Origin: CAXMQZ01 sp963719055
GTDB lineage: Bacteria > Acidobacteriota > Thermoanaerobaculia > Multivoradales > JAHEKO01
Length of the DNA: 64,000 bases
Direction: 5' to 3'
Assembly: GCA_963719055.1 (NCBI GenBank)
Contig: CAVRAU010000008.1
Coordinates: 186,001-250,000 of the forward strand
Of the stretch, positions 56,771-64,000 are shown in pieces. Both the position numbers and the translations under genes were made by a program. The notes beneath the pieces were generated by a model. That model worked only from the letters and a program-made list of their open reading frames with translations, was not told where the DNA came from and ran no database searches. Within the stretch, counting starts at the first letter, position 1; the number at the start of each line of letters is the position of its first letter.

Positions 56771-56823
56771 TTCACCGGGAACCTTCTCGCCACCGGCCGC
56801 GTTAAACCAGGTGGGAGAAGACG

Positions 56824-57396
56824 TTGAACGACGGCTCATGCGTAGCGGACAGTGAGCTCTTCAAACGCACCCAGCTGGGAGACCAGTCGGCGTTCGGAGA
56901 GCTGGTGGAACGACACAAGGACGGTCTGGTGAACTATCTGACCCGCCTCTGCGGCAGCCCGGAACAGGCCGAGGACCTGGCACAGGAGGCCTTTCTCCGG
57001 CTATACGAGCGGGGCGCTCACTATCGGGAGCAGGGCAAGCTACAGGCCTATCTGTTCCGCATCGGTACCAACTTGTTTCGCAGTCAGAGGCGGCGCGAGC
57101 AGCGCTGGTACCGTCTGGGACAGCTCTTCTTCTCCGCCAATGGCAACCACAGCGAAGCGGTGCAACAGACCCGGATACTGCAGGACGAGCTCGGACAGAA
57201 GCTCTCGACGGCCCTTCTGGACCTGCCCTTGCGCTATCGAGCCCCGTTGGTTCTGTCATTCATCGAGGGGTGGACACACCGGGAGATCGCCGATTTGATG
57301 CGCTGTCAGGAAGGCACGGTCAAATCCCGAATTCACCGCGGACGCAAGCTCCTACAGGCCCAGCTCGAGGAGTATCGAAACGGAGATCTATCGTGA
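56824..57396 (+). CDS. ECF sigma factor
   Basis: TTG start with GGTGGGAGAAG upstream. Region 2: FGELVERHKDGLVNYLTRLC, GSPEQAEDLAQEAFLRLYER, LQAYLFRIGTNLFRSQRRRE. Region 4: ALLDLPLRYRAPLVLSFIEG, WTHREIADLMRCQEGTVKSR, IHRGRKLLQAQL. It is an RpoE-like factor of 190 residues with an intact frame. It overlaps the next gene by 4 bp, so the two are translationally coupled, and the next protein is probably its regulator. Confidence 0.9.
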   Translation: MNDGSCVADSELFKRTQLGDQSAFGELVERHKDGLVNYLTRLCGSPEQAEDLAQEAFLRLYERGAHYREQGKLQAYLFRIGTNLFRSQRRREQRWYRLGQLFFSANGNHSEAVQQTRILQDELGQKLSTALLDLPLRYRAPLVLSFIEGWTHREIADLMRCQEGTVKSRIHRGRKLLQAQLEEYRNGDLS

Positions 57397-57836
57397 GTCA
57401 CCCCCAGCACAACGATTCGTTGGACCAAGCTCTTGCCAGTCTGCCTCGGCAGCGTCCTTCAGCAGGCTTTACTCGGGAGGTCCTGGCACAGTTGAACCAC
57501 AGATCCCCGAGGCGAGCCGGCTCTCGCGCTCGTCTGATCTGGGCGACGGTCATTTCATTGACCGTGGTTTCGCTGCTGGGGCTGGGCTACGGATATCAAC
57601 GGCAGCAGGCCGCCAAGCAGGCCTACAGGGTCCAGGTCGAGGAGCTCAGATCAAGATACCAAGAGCTCCTGGGCGAGGTCGCCATCGTCCGCCAGGAGGT
57701 CTCGACTCCAGACACCCGCCTCTATCTCGGTGGCGACGAGAGAGTCGATCTGGTCCTCGATCTCAGCCAGACCCCTGCCTATCGAGACAATCGACAGGAT
57801 CGCCAGGACATCAGGCCAGCGGCCCTGGAACAGTGA
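57393..57836 (+). CDS. probable membrane anti-sigma factor
   Basis: GTG at 57393 overlaps the sigma stop (GTGA). About 147 residues: a cytoplasmic N-terminus (SLDQALASLPRQRPSAGFTR), one membrane segment (LIWATVISLTVVSLLGLGYG) and a helical periplasmic tail (EELRSRYQELLGEVAIVRQE). There is no zinc H-x3-C-x2-C motif. Its position directly after an ECF gene and its single membrane segment are the basis for the call. No named family is recognised. Confidence 0.6.
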   Translation: MSHPQHNDSLDQALASLPRQRPSAGFTREVLAQLNHRSPRRAGSRARLIWATVISLTVVSLLGLGYGYQRQQAAKQAYRVQVEELRSRYQELLGEVAIVRQEVSTPDTRLYLGGDERVDLVLDLSQTPAYRDNRQDRQDIRPAALEQ

Positions 57837-57857
57837 TCAGAGAGTGAGGAACAAACC

Positions 57858-58635
57858 ATGCTGACAAAGACAGCGAGAACTGCCTACAAACGCCATCACG
57901 CGACGCTGATGGCCCTCACTCTGGCCCTCTGTCTGCCGCTCGCCGGGAGCTCGGCGACCGCACAAGTACAAGATCAGGACACCGAAGTGGTGGTGGAGCG
58001 CCCAGTGGTGGTGGTCCGCAGTACTTCGCATCAACCCAATCTCACCTGGACCGTGGAGGGCGGGCGCTCTTTTCTCGGCGTGCAGACCCTCGACCTCACG
58101 CCAGAGCTCCGAGAGCACTTCGGCGTCCCGCCGGCAGGCGGGTGTTCTGGTGGCGAGGATCCTCGCGGAGAGTCCCGCCGCGGAGAGCGACCTGCAGGTC
58201 GGCGACATCATCAGCGCTCTCGATGGTGAAGACATCGTCTCACCCTCCGATCTCGCCCGGGCCGTGGGTCATCACGAATCCGGAGACGAGGTCGATCTGG
58301 AAGTCTGGCGACAAGGCCAGGTGCGCTCTGTGCGATCGAGCCTGGTCGAGCGACAGGGACCCCATGTCGACATCCGCCAGTTCCGCCTCCCAGAGGGCAG
58401 ACTCGAATACTGGACGATGGCGGCCAGCGAGCTCGAAGGGGCCATCGAGTTGGAGACCGAAACCCTCAACCGGGCAATCGAGAAACTCAATGAGGAGATG
58501 GCCAGTCCCGAGTGGGAGAGAAGAATCCACTCCTTCCATGAGCATCAGGGGACCCTGATGCAGCGCATCAACGTCCTCGAGACACGCCTCGAGGAGCTGG
58601 AGAAGGAGCTCGAAGATCTGGCGGAGGACGAGTGA
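57858..58635 (+). CDS. exported PDZ-domain protein, frameshifted
   Basis: The signal peptide is LMALTLALCLPLAGSSATAQ. The PDZ domain reads SFLGVQTLDLTPELREHFGV, then, after removing one G near 58140, GVLVARILAESPAAESDLQV, GDIISALDGEDIVSPSDLAR and VDLEVWRQGQVRSV. The C-terminus is a long coiled coil (LMQRINVLETRLEELEKELE). No protease domain is present. As third gene after the sigma/anti-sigma pair it may bind unfolded protein termini and pass an envelope-stress signal, as PDZ proteins do in RpoE systems; this is inference. Confidence 0.75.
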
Positions 58636-58647
58636 TGAGCGCGACGG

Positions 58648-59496
58648 TCAGTCGAGGAGACGCTGCTTGGCGATCGCTCGACGTTCCATGGCGGCGGCCA
58701 CTTCGCCACCCACGAGGATGGACATGGCGGTGAGGAACAGCCAAATCAGAAAGGCAGCCATTCCTCCTACCAGACCATAGATGGCGCTGAACCGAGGGGT
58801 GTAGGAGAGAAACTGGCGAAAGAGCAGGGTCGCGCCCACCCACAGCAGGGTACCCACAACGGCTCCGACAAGAATCCATCGTTTCGAGCGGCTCTGATCG
58901 TGATTCGGCAGCCAGTAGTACGTCAGCCACATCATCGCCACGGCGAGGAGAAGAGTCAGCGGCCAGGTCAGACTCCCAAACGGGTTGTCGACCTGTAGAA
59001 CCCTGGCGATGGCGGGTCCCGCCAGGACACTCACCGCCAGAACGATCATGGCGCCTGCCAGGATCAGCAGCAGCCCCAGGGCCATGGCGCGGCGCTTCCA
59101 CCATTGATACCGACGCTGGGCCTGGTAGGCCTTGTTGAGGCCATCGGCAAGCACCGCGAAGATGTTGGAAGCGGCCCAGACACTCAAAACCAGACCGATG
59201 GAAAGCGCGCTGGCACTGCGCGAGCTGGTCACCTGGTGGACGAATTCGCCGATGGCGTTCGAGGCCTCCGCCGGCAGGGCTACCAGCAGCTCGTTCATGA
59301 TCCAGTCGAAGGCGGGCTCTCTGCCGATCAGACCGGTCAGCGCGAAGAGGGACAGAATCAGCGGGAAGAAGGACAGAAAGAAGTAGAAAGCGATGCTGGC
59401 CGCCTCGGTGGTAATGCGATCCCGACTACAACGGTGAAAGACCTCCTGCGCTACACTGAGAAGACTCAGCGCTTGCTTGCGTTGGTGACTTGCCAT
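58648..59496 (-). CDS. YihY/BrkB family inner-membrane protein
   Basis: 282 residues from ATG 59496. Family signs are ITTEAASIAFYFFLSFFPLI, SVWAASNIFAVLADGLNKAY, WILVGAVVGTLLWVGATLLF and YGLVGGMAAFLIWLFLTAMS ending VGGEVAAAMERR. Six membrane segments. The name ribonuclease BN was given to this family in error; its function is not settled. The frame is intact and 13 bp separate it from the convergent PDZ gene. Confidence 0.9.
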   Translation of the reverse strand: MASHQRKQALSLLSVAQEVFHRCSRDRITTEAASIAFYFFLSFFPLILSLFALTGLIGREPAFDWIMNELLVALPAEASNAIGEFVHQVTSSRSASALSIGLVLSVWAASNIFAVLADGLNKAYQAQRRYQWWKRRAMALGLLLILAGAMIVLAVSVLAGPAIARVLQVDNPFGSLTWPLTLLLAVAMMWLTYYWLPNHDQSRSKRWILVGAVVGTLLWVGATLLFRQFLSYTPRFSAIYGLVGGMAAFLIWLFLTAMSILVGGEVAAAMERRAIAKQRLLD

Positions 59497-59549
59497 CGAG
59501 GTCCCAGTATAAGCTCTCCGACATCGAACGGCACAGAGGTGGATTGACC

Positions 59550-60778
59550 ATGCGCATCTACGCCTTTCAAGGAATTCGGTACTCCGACCATGACGCCGCG
59601 GGCTCATGGGCCGGCCCTCCCTACGACCAGATCGACGACGATCTGCAGAGCCAACTCCACCAGGAGCCGCGGCATTTTGCCCACTTGATCCGTCCGGCCG
59701 GCGCCACCGGGGAGGCTCATCAGGCTGCCACCGAGCTGCATCGTCAGTGGCTGAACAAAAAGGTCCTGACACGTGAGCGCGGGCCCGCTCTCTATCCTTA
59801 CGAGATCCGCTTGGCAAAGGGCGGTCGCCGCCTGGGGATCTGTGCGCTGGTGGGCCTTGAAGACGCCGACTCCGGCATCATCCGACCCCACGAGGCCACT
59901 GTGGCCAAGACCGTGGATGAGCGTCTATCCCTGCTGCGCAAGATGCGCATCGACCTGGAACCGATCCTCATGCTGGCCGATGACCAGGGGGATCTCGACC
60001 GCCTCCTCGAGGAGGACCTGCAGGGCTCCCAACCCCTGGTCCGGCATGAAGATGCCGACGGCAACCACCACCGTCTCTACCTCCTGGAGGATACAGCGAG
60101 GATCTCCGTCTACCAGCAGACGCTGTCCCACAGTGTCGGTCTGATTGCGGACGGGCACCACCGCTACACTGTGGCGTCCAAGTATGCGGCGGAGAGCCAT
60201 GCCGAGACAGGCTCTCCCGCAGCGGCCAAGCTCGCAGTGATCACCGGTCTCTCGGCGCCCGGACTGCAGATTGATCCTATCCACCGTCGACTCGAGCGCC
60301 CCCTCGACCTGGAATCGGTCGCTCATCGGGCCTCGAGCTGCCGACCGATTGCAGATCCTTCCGGCGTCCAGATCGCCGCTGTCGTGGCGGCGGCCTCACA
60401 GCCCTCGATAGGCGTGAGCTTCGGGGGTCGCACAGAGCTATGGAGTTTTGACCCCGAGAGCATCTCCCGACTAGCTTGCCCGAACATCTGCGGCACCTTT
60501 CTGTAGGCTGGCTACACGACGTTCTGCTACCGGAGATGGGTCTCGACTCCGCCGCCGCCACCGATGGAACCGTAGGCTACCGATCCGACCCCGATCGTCT
60601 GCACCGGGAGCTGCAGGAGGGTTCGGCAGCTATGGGATTCTGGCTGCCGCCGATGTCCGGGGAGAGTTTCGCCCGCGCGATGCAGGGAGGCAGCCTGCTG
60701 CCGCCAAAATCGACCCGGTTCCTACCCAAGGTGGCCTCCGGTCTGGTCTGGGTCGGCCACGACACCCCCGTCGCCTGA
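59550..60778 (+). CDS. DUF1015 family protein, frameshifted
   Basis: AGAGGTGG precedes ATG 59550. DUF1015 blocks are clear: MRIYAFQGIRYSDHDAAGSW, PPYDQIDDDLQSQL, ALYPYEIRLAKGGRRLGICA, RPHEATVAKTVDERLSLLRK, GLIADGHHRYTVASKYAAES and, after one frame change near 60475, MGFWLPPMSGESFARAMQGG and LLPPKSTRFLPKVASGLVW. About 408 residues, cytoplasmic. Members are often found beside D-3-phosphoglycerate dehydrogenase genes in other bacteria, but not here. The biochemical function is unproven. Confidence 0.9.
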
Positions 60779-60799
60779 GTCTCGCGTTAGGATCGCTCC

Positions 60800-61183
60800 A
60801 TGCCACTACACTTTCGCAGTGACGACAAGCCGGTGGTGGAGTTCGACCCGCGGCTCGAGCTATCCCCGTTCACTCTCTTCAGACGTCTGCGGGAGGGGCA
60901 GGCGCTGCTACTCGTCGATGTACGCTCAGCACCCCGAGGATGGACGCTTCGGGGGGCCAGCCCACTCCCGGGTCCGACATGGGTACCACCCGCAGGTCAG
61001 GACGTGCTCCTCTTCGATGACGATGGCACCGAGGCGGTCACCGTTGCCCGTGAATTGCAGGCACAGGGTCATCCCACGGTTCGCGCCTTGTTCGGGGGCT
61101 TGCGACTCTACGAGTTCAGTCTCGACCCAGAGGTCGTGGGCGAGGAGACGTTCCTCCTGTCTCTGGACGAGAAGACCGACTGA
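60800..61183 (+). CDS. rhodanese-like domain protein lacking the catalytic Cys
   Basis: 127 residues. The rhodanese fold is suggested by SPFTLFRRLREGQALLLVDV, RSAPRGWTLRGA, DVLLFDDDGTEAVTVARELQ and HPTVRALFGGLRLYEFSLDP. The position where active rhodaneses have Cys (after the fourth strand) reads LLFDDDG, so sulfurtransferase activity is not expected. It follows DUF1015 by 21 bp, possibly in one operon. The frame is intact. Confidence 0.65.
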   Translation: MPLHFRSDDKPVVEFDPRLELSPFTLFRRLREGQALLLVDVRSAPRGWTLRGASPLPGPTWVPPAGQDVLLFDDDGTEAVTVARELQAQGHPTVRALFGGLRLYEFSLDPEVVGEETFLLSLDEKTD

Positions 61184-61192
61184 GCGCCGGCC

Positions 61193-62245
61193 TCACGTCG
61201 GCTCGGCACCGCTGGTGATCGTGCCGTCTTCTCCAACCGTCCACAACTCGCCAGAGTAGATCAGATCTTGCAGGGTTCCCTGTCCTTGCGCCTCGATCTG
61301 CTGCTCGATCTGGGTCACCACCCCGGCCTCGTAGGTCGGCTTCTCGACCGATCGCAGCACGCCGACCGGCGTCGGAAACTCGGGGAACCTCATCTGAGCC
61401 ACCATGAATGCGATGGTGGGATTGGGATCTGACTCATTCCAGACCAGACAATCGTCCGGACCGAAGCCGTCGCTGAACTCGATCACCTCGAGCTGGGTGC
61501 CGTGGAGCCGCACGCCGCGGTTCTTGTCCTTGCCGAAGATCAAAGGCTGCCCATGCTCGAGATACAACGTCTGTTCGTCTCGAGCTTCCTTCTCGGTCAT
61601 ATAACTGAAGGCACCGTCATTGAAGATATTGCAGTTCTGGTAGACCTCGATGTAGGCCGAACCCTGGTGTTCCGCAGCTTGGTGCAAGACCTCTTTCAGG
61701 TGCTTCTGGAAGATATCCACAGTTCGCGCCACGAATGTGGCACCGGCGCCCAGCGCCAGAGAAAGGGGGTTGAAAGGCAAATCGATGGAGCCGAAGGGCG
61801 TCGACTTGGTCCTCTTTCCCACCTCACTCGTGGGCGAGTACTGCCCTTTTGTCAGACCGTAGATCCGATTGTTGAACATGACGATCTTGACGCCGAGATT
61901 GCGTCGCAACGTATGGATCAGATGGTTGCCACCGATAGACAAGGCGTCGCCATCTCCGGTCGCTACCCAGACTTCCAGATCGGGTCGGGCAATTTTGACG
62001 CCGCTGGCGATCGCTGGAGCCCGGCCGTGAATGGAGTGAAAGCCGAATGTATCCATGTAGTAAGGAAACCGGCTCGAGCAACCGATGCCTGAGACGACCA
62101 CGAACTTTTCCTTGGGGATGCCGAGAGACGGCAACACAGCCTGGACTGCCGACAGGATGGCGTAGTCGCCACACCCTGGGCACCACCGCACTTCCTGATC
62201 GGACTGGAAGTCCTTCTTCGTCAGAACTTTCTCTTCGGTCGTCAT
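61193..62245 (-). CDS. korB: 2-oxoacid:ferredoxin oxidoreductase, beta subunit
   Basis: 350 residues, intact. EVRWCPGCGDYAILSAVQAV carries the conserved CPGCGD; GIGCSSRFPYYMDTFGFHSI and GRAPAIASGVKIARPDLEVW follow. The thiamine motif is GDGDALSIGGNHLIHTLRRN to MFNN. It pairs with the alpha subunit encoded upstream (ATGA overlap) to convert 2-oxoglutarate or a related acid to its CoA ester with ferredoxin reduction. The absence of a separate 4Fe-4S subunit fits the two-subunit type found in aerobic and actinobacterial or deinococcal lineages. Confidence 0.93.
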   Translation of the reverse strand: MTTEEKVLTKKDFQSDQEVRWCPGCGDYAILSAVQAVLPSLGIPKEKFVVVSGIGCSSRFPYYMDTFGFHSIHGRAPAIASGVKIARPDLEVWVATGDGDALSIGGNHLIHTLRRNLGVKIVMFNNRIYGLTKGQYSPTSEVGKRTKSTPFGSIDLPFNPLSLALGAGATFVARTVDIFQKHLKEVLHQAAEHQGSAYIEVYQNCNIFNDGAFSYMTEKEARDEQTLYLEHGQPLIFGKDKNRGVRLHGTQLEVIEFSDGFGPDDCLVWNESDPNPTIAFMVAQMRFPEFPTPVGVLRSVEKPTYEAGVVTQIEQQIEAQGQGTLQDLIYSGELWTVGEDGTITSGAEPT

Positions 62246-64000
62246 GGTTTTCGGTCTCCCAGAATCTCTTGAATCTTCGCCAGAATCTCAAAGCGGTAAA
62301 ACGGTTTGCCCTGAACCTTGGGGTAGCTGATCACATCCCGCAGCGTGCGTGCCCGGATGAGCAAGGCGAGCTGACCCGTGTTCATCTCCGGAATCAGGAT
62401 CTTGTCGAAGCGACCCAGGACCTCATCCAGATTGGCGGGGAAAGGATTGATATAGCGAAGATGGGCCCGACCCACCCTCAGGCCAGCCTTGCGCGCATCG
62501 CGCACGGCGCCGGTAATCGCACCGAGGGTACTTCCCCAACCCAACACCAGAAGATCGCCTTTCTCCTCGCCTTCCACTTGCAGATCGGGAATGCCCTTGG
62601 CGATGGAGGCCACCTTGTCGGCGCGCAAGTGGGTCATCAGCTCGTGGTTTTCGGCATCGTACGAGACGTTGCCGGTCAGGCTGTCTTTCTCCAGCCCACC
62701 GATCCGGTGTTCGAGACCCGCGACGCCGGGGATCGCCCAGGGGCGTGCCAGGGTCTCGGGATCACGAGCGTAGGGCTGAAAATTCTCGGCGTCGGTCCAA
62801 AACTCGGTCCGCAGATCGGGAAGATCCGCCACTGCCGGTAGACGCCAGGGCTCGGACCCGTTGGCGATGAATCCGTCGGAAAGCAGGATCACCGGGACCA
62901 TGTGTTGGATGGCGATCCGCGACGCCTCGATGGCCATCTCGAAGCAGTCCGCTGAGGAAGAGGCGGCCAGGACAGGTATGGGCGAGTCGCCATTGCGACC
63001 GAACATGGCCTGCAACAGATCCGACTGTTCGGTCTTGGTCGGCAAACCGGTGGAGGGTCCACCACGCTGGATGTTACAGATCACCAGCGGTAATTCCACC
63101 ATGATCGCCAGGTTGATGGCCTCAGATTTCAGCGCCAGGCCAGGACCGCTGGTTGTCGTCACCGCCAAAGCTCCCCCAAACGAGGCGCCGATGGCGGCAC
63201 AGACCGCAGCGATCTCGTCTTCCGCTTGAAACGTCGTCACCCCGTAGTTCTTGAAGCGGGAAAGCTCATGCAGGATATCGCTGGCTGGGGTGATGGGATA
63301 CGAACCCAGAAACAGAGGGAGACCGCTGCGTCGGCTGGCCGCGACCAATCCCAGCGCCAAGGCACTGTTGCCCATGATGTTGCGGTAGGCACCCGGCTCC
63401 AGGGTCGCTGGCTCCACCTCGTAGCGCACCTGAAAGACCTCGGTGATGTCGCAGAAATTGTAGCCCGCCCGCATCACCTTGGTATTGGCCTCGGCGATCT
63501 CGGGTCGACTGCGAAATTTCCGCTGCAGCCACTCCACCGAGTTCGACAGCGGCCGGCTGAACATCCAATACACCATTCCCAGAGCAAAGAAGTTCTTGCA
63601 TCGGTCCTGCGTCTTCGCATCGAGGCCGCTGTCCTCCAGGACCCGGCGGGTCATGGTGGTGATGTCGACCGGGTACACCCGGTAACCATCGAGGCTGGAA
63701 TCCTCGAGTGGACTGACCTCGTAGCCGGCCTTCTTCAGGTTACGCGCGTTGAATTCATCGGTATTGGCGATGATGATGCCATTGGTCTTGAGATCCACCA
63801 GCGACTTCTTCAATGCCGCCGGGTTCATGGCGATGAGCACGTCGGCAATATCTCCGGGGGTGTGGATGTCGTAGTCGGCAATGCGTACCTGGAATGCCGA
63901 CACACCGGGGAGGGTACCGGCTGGAGCCCGAATCTCCGCTGGAAAGTCCGGAAAGGTGGCCAGGTCATTGCCCGCCAGCGCCGAGGTGCTGGTGAACTGG
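62242..64000 (-). CDS. korA: 2-oxoacid:ferredoxin oxidoreductase, alpha (fused gamma-alpha) subunit, partial
   Basis: The open frame runs off the right edge, so the N-terminus is missing. The visible part has the gamma-like domain first (HTPGDIADVLIAMNPAALKK, NTDEFNARNLKKAGYEVSPL, FFALGMVYWMFSRPLSNSVE). Then comes the alpha domain with LFLGSYPITPASDILHELSR, FQAEDEIAAVCAAIGASFGG and TTTSGPGLALKSEAINLAIM. The C-terminus contains LLVLGWGSTLGAITGAVRDA and LIPEMNTGQLALLIRARTLR. A possible start at 63903 (GTG) is only internal, since conserved-looking sequence (DLATFPDFPAEIRAPAGTLP) continues upstream to 64000. Confidence 0.92.
   Translation of the reverse strand, partial: QFTSTSALAGNDLATFPDFPAEIRAPAGTLPGVSAFQVRIADYDIHTPGDIADVLIAMNPAALKKSLVDLKTNGIIIANTDEFNARNLKKAGYEVSPLEDSSLDGYRVYPVDITTMTRRVLEDSGLDAKTQDRCKNFFALGMVYWMFSRPLSNSVEWLQRKFRSRPEIAEANTKVMRAGYNFCDITEVFQVRYEVEPATLEPGAYRNIMGNSALALGLVAASRRSGLPLFLGSYPITPASDILHELSRFKNYGVTTFQAEDEIAAVCAAIGASFGGALAVTTTSGPGLALKSEAINLAIMVELPLVICNIQRGGPSTGLPTKTEQSDLLQAMFGRNGDSPIPVLAASSSADCFEMAIEASRIAIQHMVPVILLSDGFIANGSEPWRLPAVADLPDLRTEFWTDAENFQPYARDPETLARPWAIPGVAGLEHRIGGLEKDSLTGNVSYDAENHELMTHLRADKVASIAKGIPDLQVEGEEKGDLLVLGWGSTLGAITGAVRDARKAGLRVGRAHLRYINPFPANLDEVLGRFDKILIPEMNTGQLALLIRARTLRDVISYPKVQGKPFYRFEILAKIQEILGDRKP

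Noticed and set aside
1..64000. tRNA, rRNA, CRISPR, insertion sequences, prophage or toxin-antitoxin genes
   Set aside because: Looked for by eye on both strands; no cloverleaf, repeat-spacer array, transposase or integrase motif was found.

Overview
The window is high-GC bacterial chromosome with no rRNA, tRNA, CRISPR array, transposase or phage gene that I can see. Gene content suggests a diderm with an outer membrane (beta-barrel proteins, RND efflux, lipoproteins) and a respiratory lifestyle. It has a two-subunit 2-oxoacid:ferredoxin oxidoreductase of the KorAB type, many sigma-54 activators, exported proteins ending in a FESGD...AWS-like tail, a TIGR02266-type PilZ domain and two ECF sigma factors. 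Together these resemble Acidobacteriota (Thermoanaerobaculia-like) or a neighbouring phylum. That placement is inference and rests on no marker gene.

Layout. 0.1-1.1 kb: an FNR-like flavin reductase behind a CRP-type operator. 1.1-8.9 kb: a regulatory block with two related small exported proteins, an NtrB/NtrC-like two-component pair, an outer-membrane protein and a PAS-sigma-54 activator. 8.9-10.3 kb: an exported beta-helix protein. 10.5-20.05 kb: a ten-gene minus-strand operon holding NosL, an ABC ATPase, a multipass membrane protein, a Cyc2-like cytochrome-porin, a blue-copper-like protein, a CuA domain joined to a polyferredoxin, a CuA-cytochrome c, a small exported protein, an FtsX/MacB-like permease and a DUF2318-like lipoprotein. 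20.7-25.9 kb: an HAF-repeat protein and a very large exported protein. 26.6-28.0 kb: a second PAS-sigma-54 activator with damaged key motifs. 28.0-31.7 kb: a zinc/manganese uptake cluster. 31.6-44.8 kb: housekeeping and accessory genes (YbjQ, ECF pair, PilZ-NTF2 fusion, TatD, FdhD, MobA, receiver protein, PlsC, M16 peptidase pair, phosphoesterase, GH113-like protein, fused E1 alpha-beta dehydrogenase). 45.0-52.6 kb: an efflux operon (adaptor plus two RND pumps). 52.8-64.0 kb: a zinc-ribbon protein, a 1013-residue hybrid sigma-54 regulator, an ECF/PDZ operon, YihY, DUF1015, a rhodanese-like protein and KorB/KorA, with KorA running off the right edge.

The strongest theme is regulatory. Good -24/-12 (sigma-54) promoters sit upstream of the beta-helix gene, the copper/heme operon, the large exported protein and the second PAS activator. 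At all three intergenic regions the promoters are accompanied by clusters of CTGTCAG, always including a direct repeat with a 9-bp period at enhancer-like distance. This predicts one sigma-54 regulon that joins a NosL/CuA/cytochrome-porin electron-transfer or metal-handling apparatus to large exported proteins, controlled by the cysteine-containing PAS activators encoded beside it. A second pair of sigma-54 promoters (2.16 and 5.99 kb) shares a different upstream motif and probably answers to the two-component pair.

Caution. About half the genes, mostly at 1-30 kb and 47-49 kb, are interrupted by single-base frame changes that leave conserved motifs intact on either side. I read these as sequence errors rather than pseudogenes and annotate the genes across them, so ends and residue numbers in those genes are approximate.
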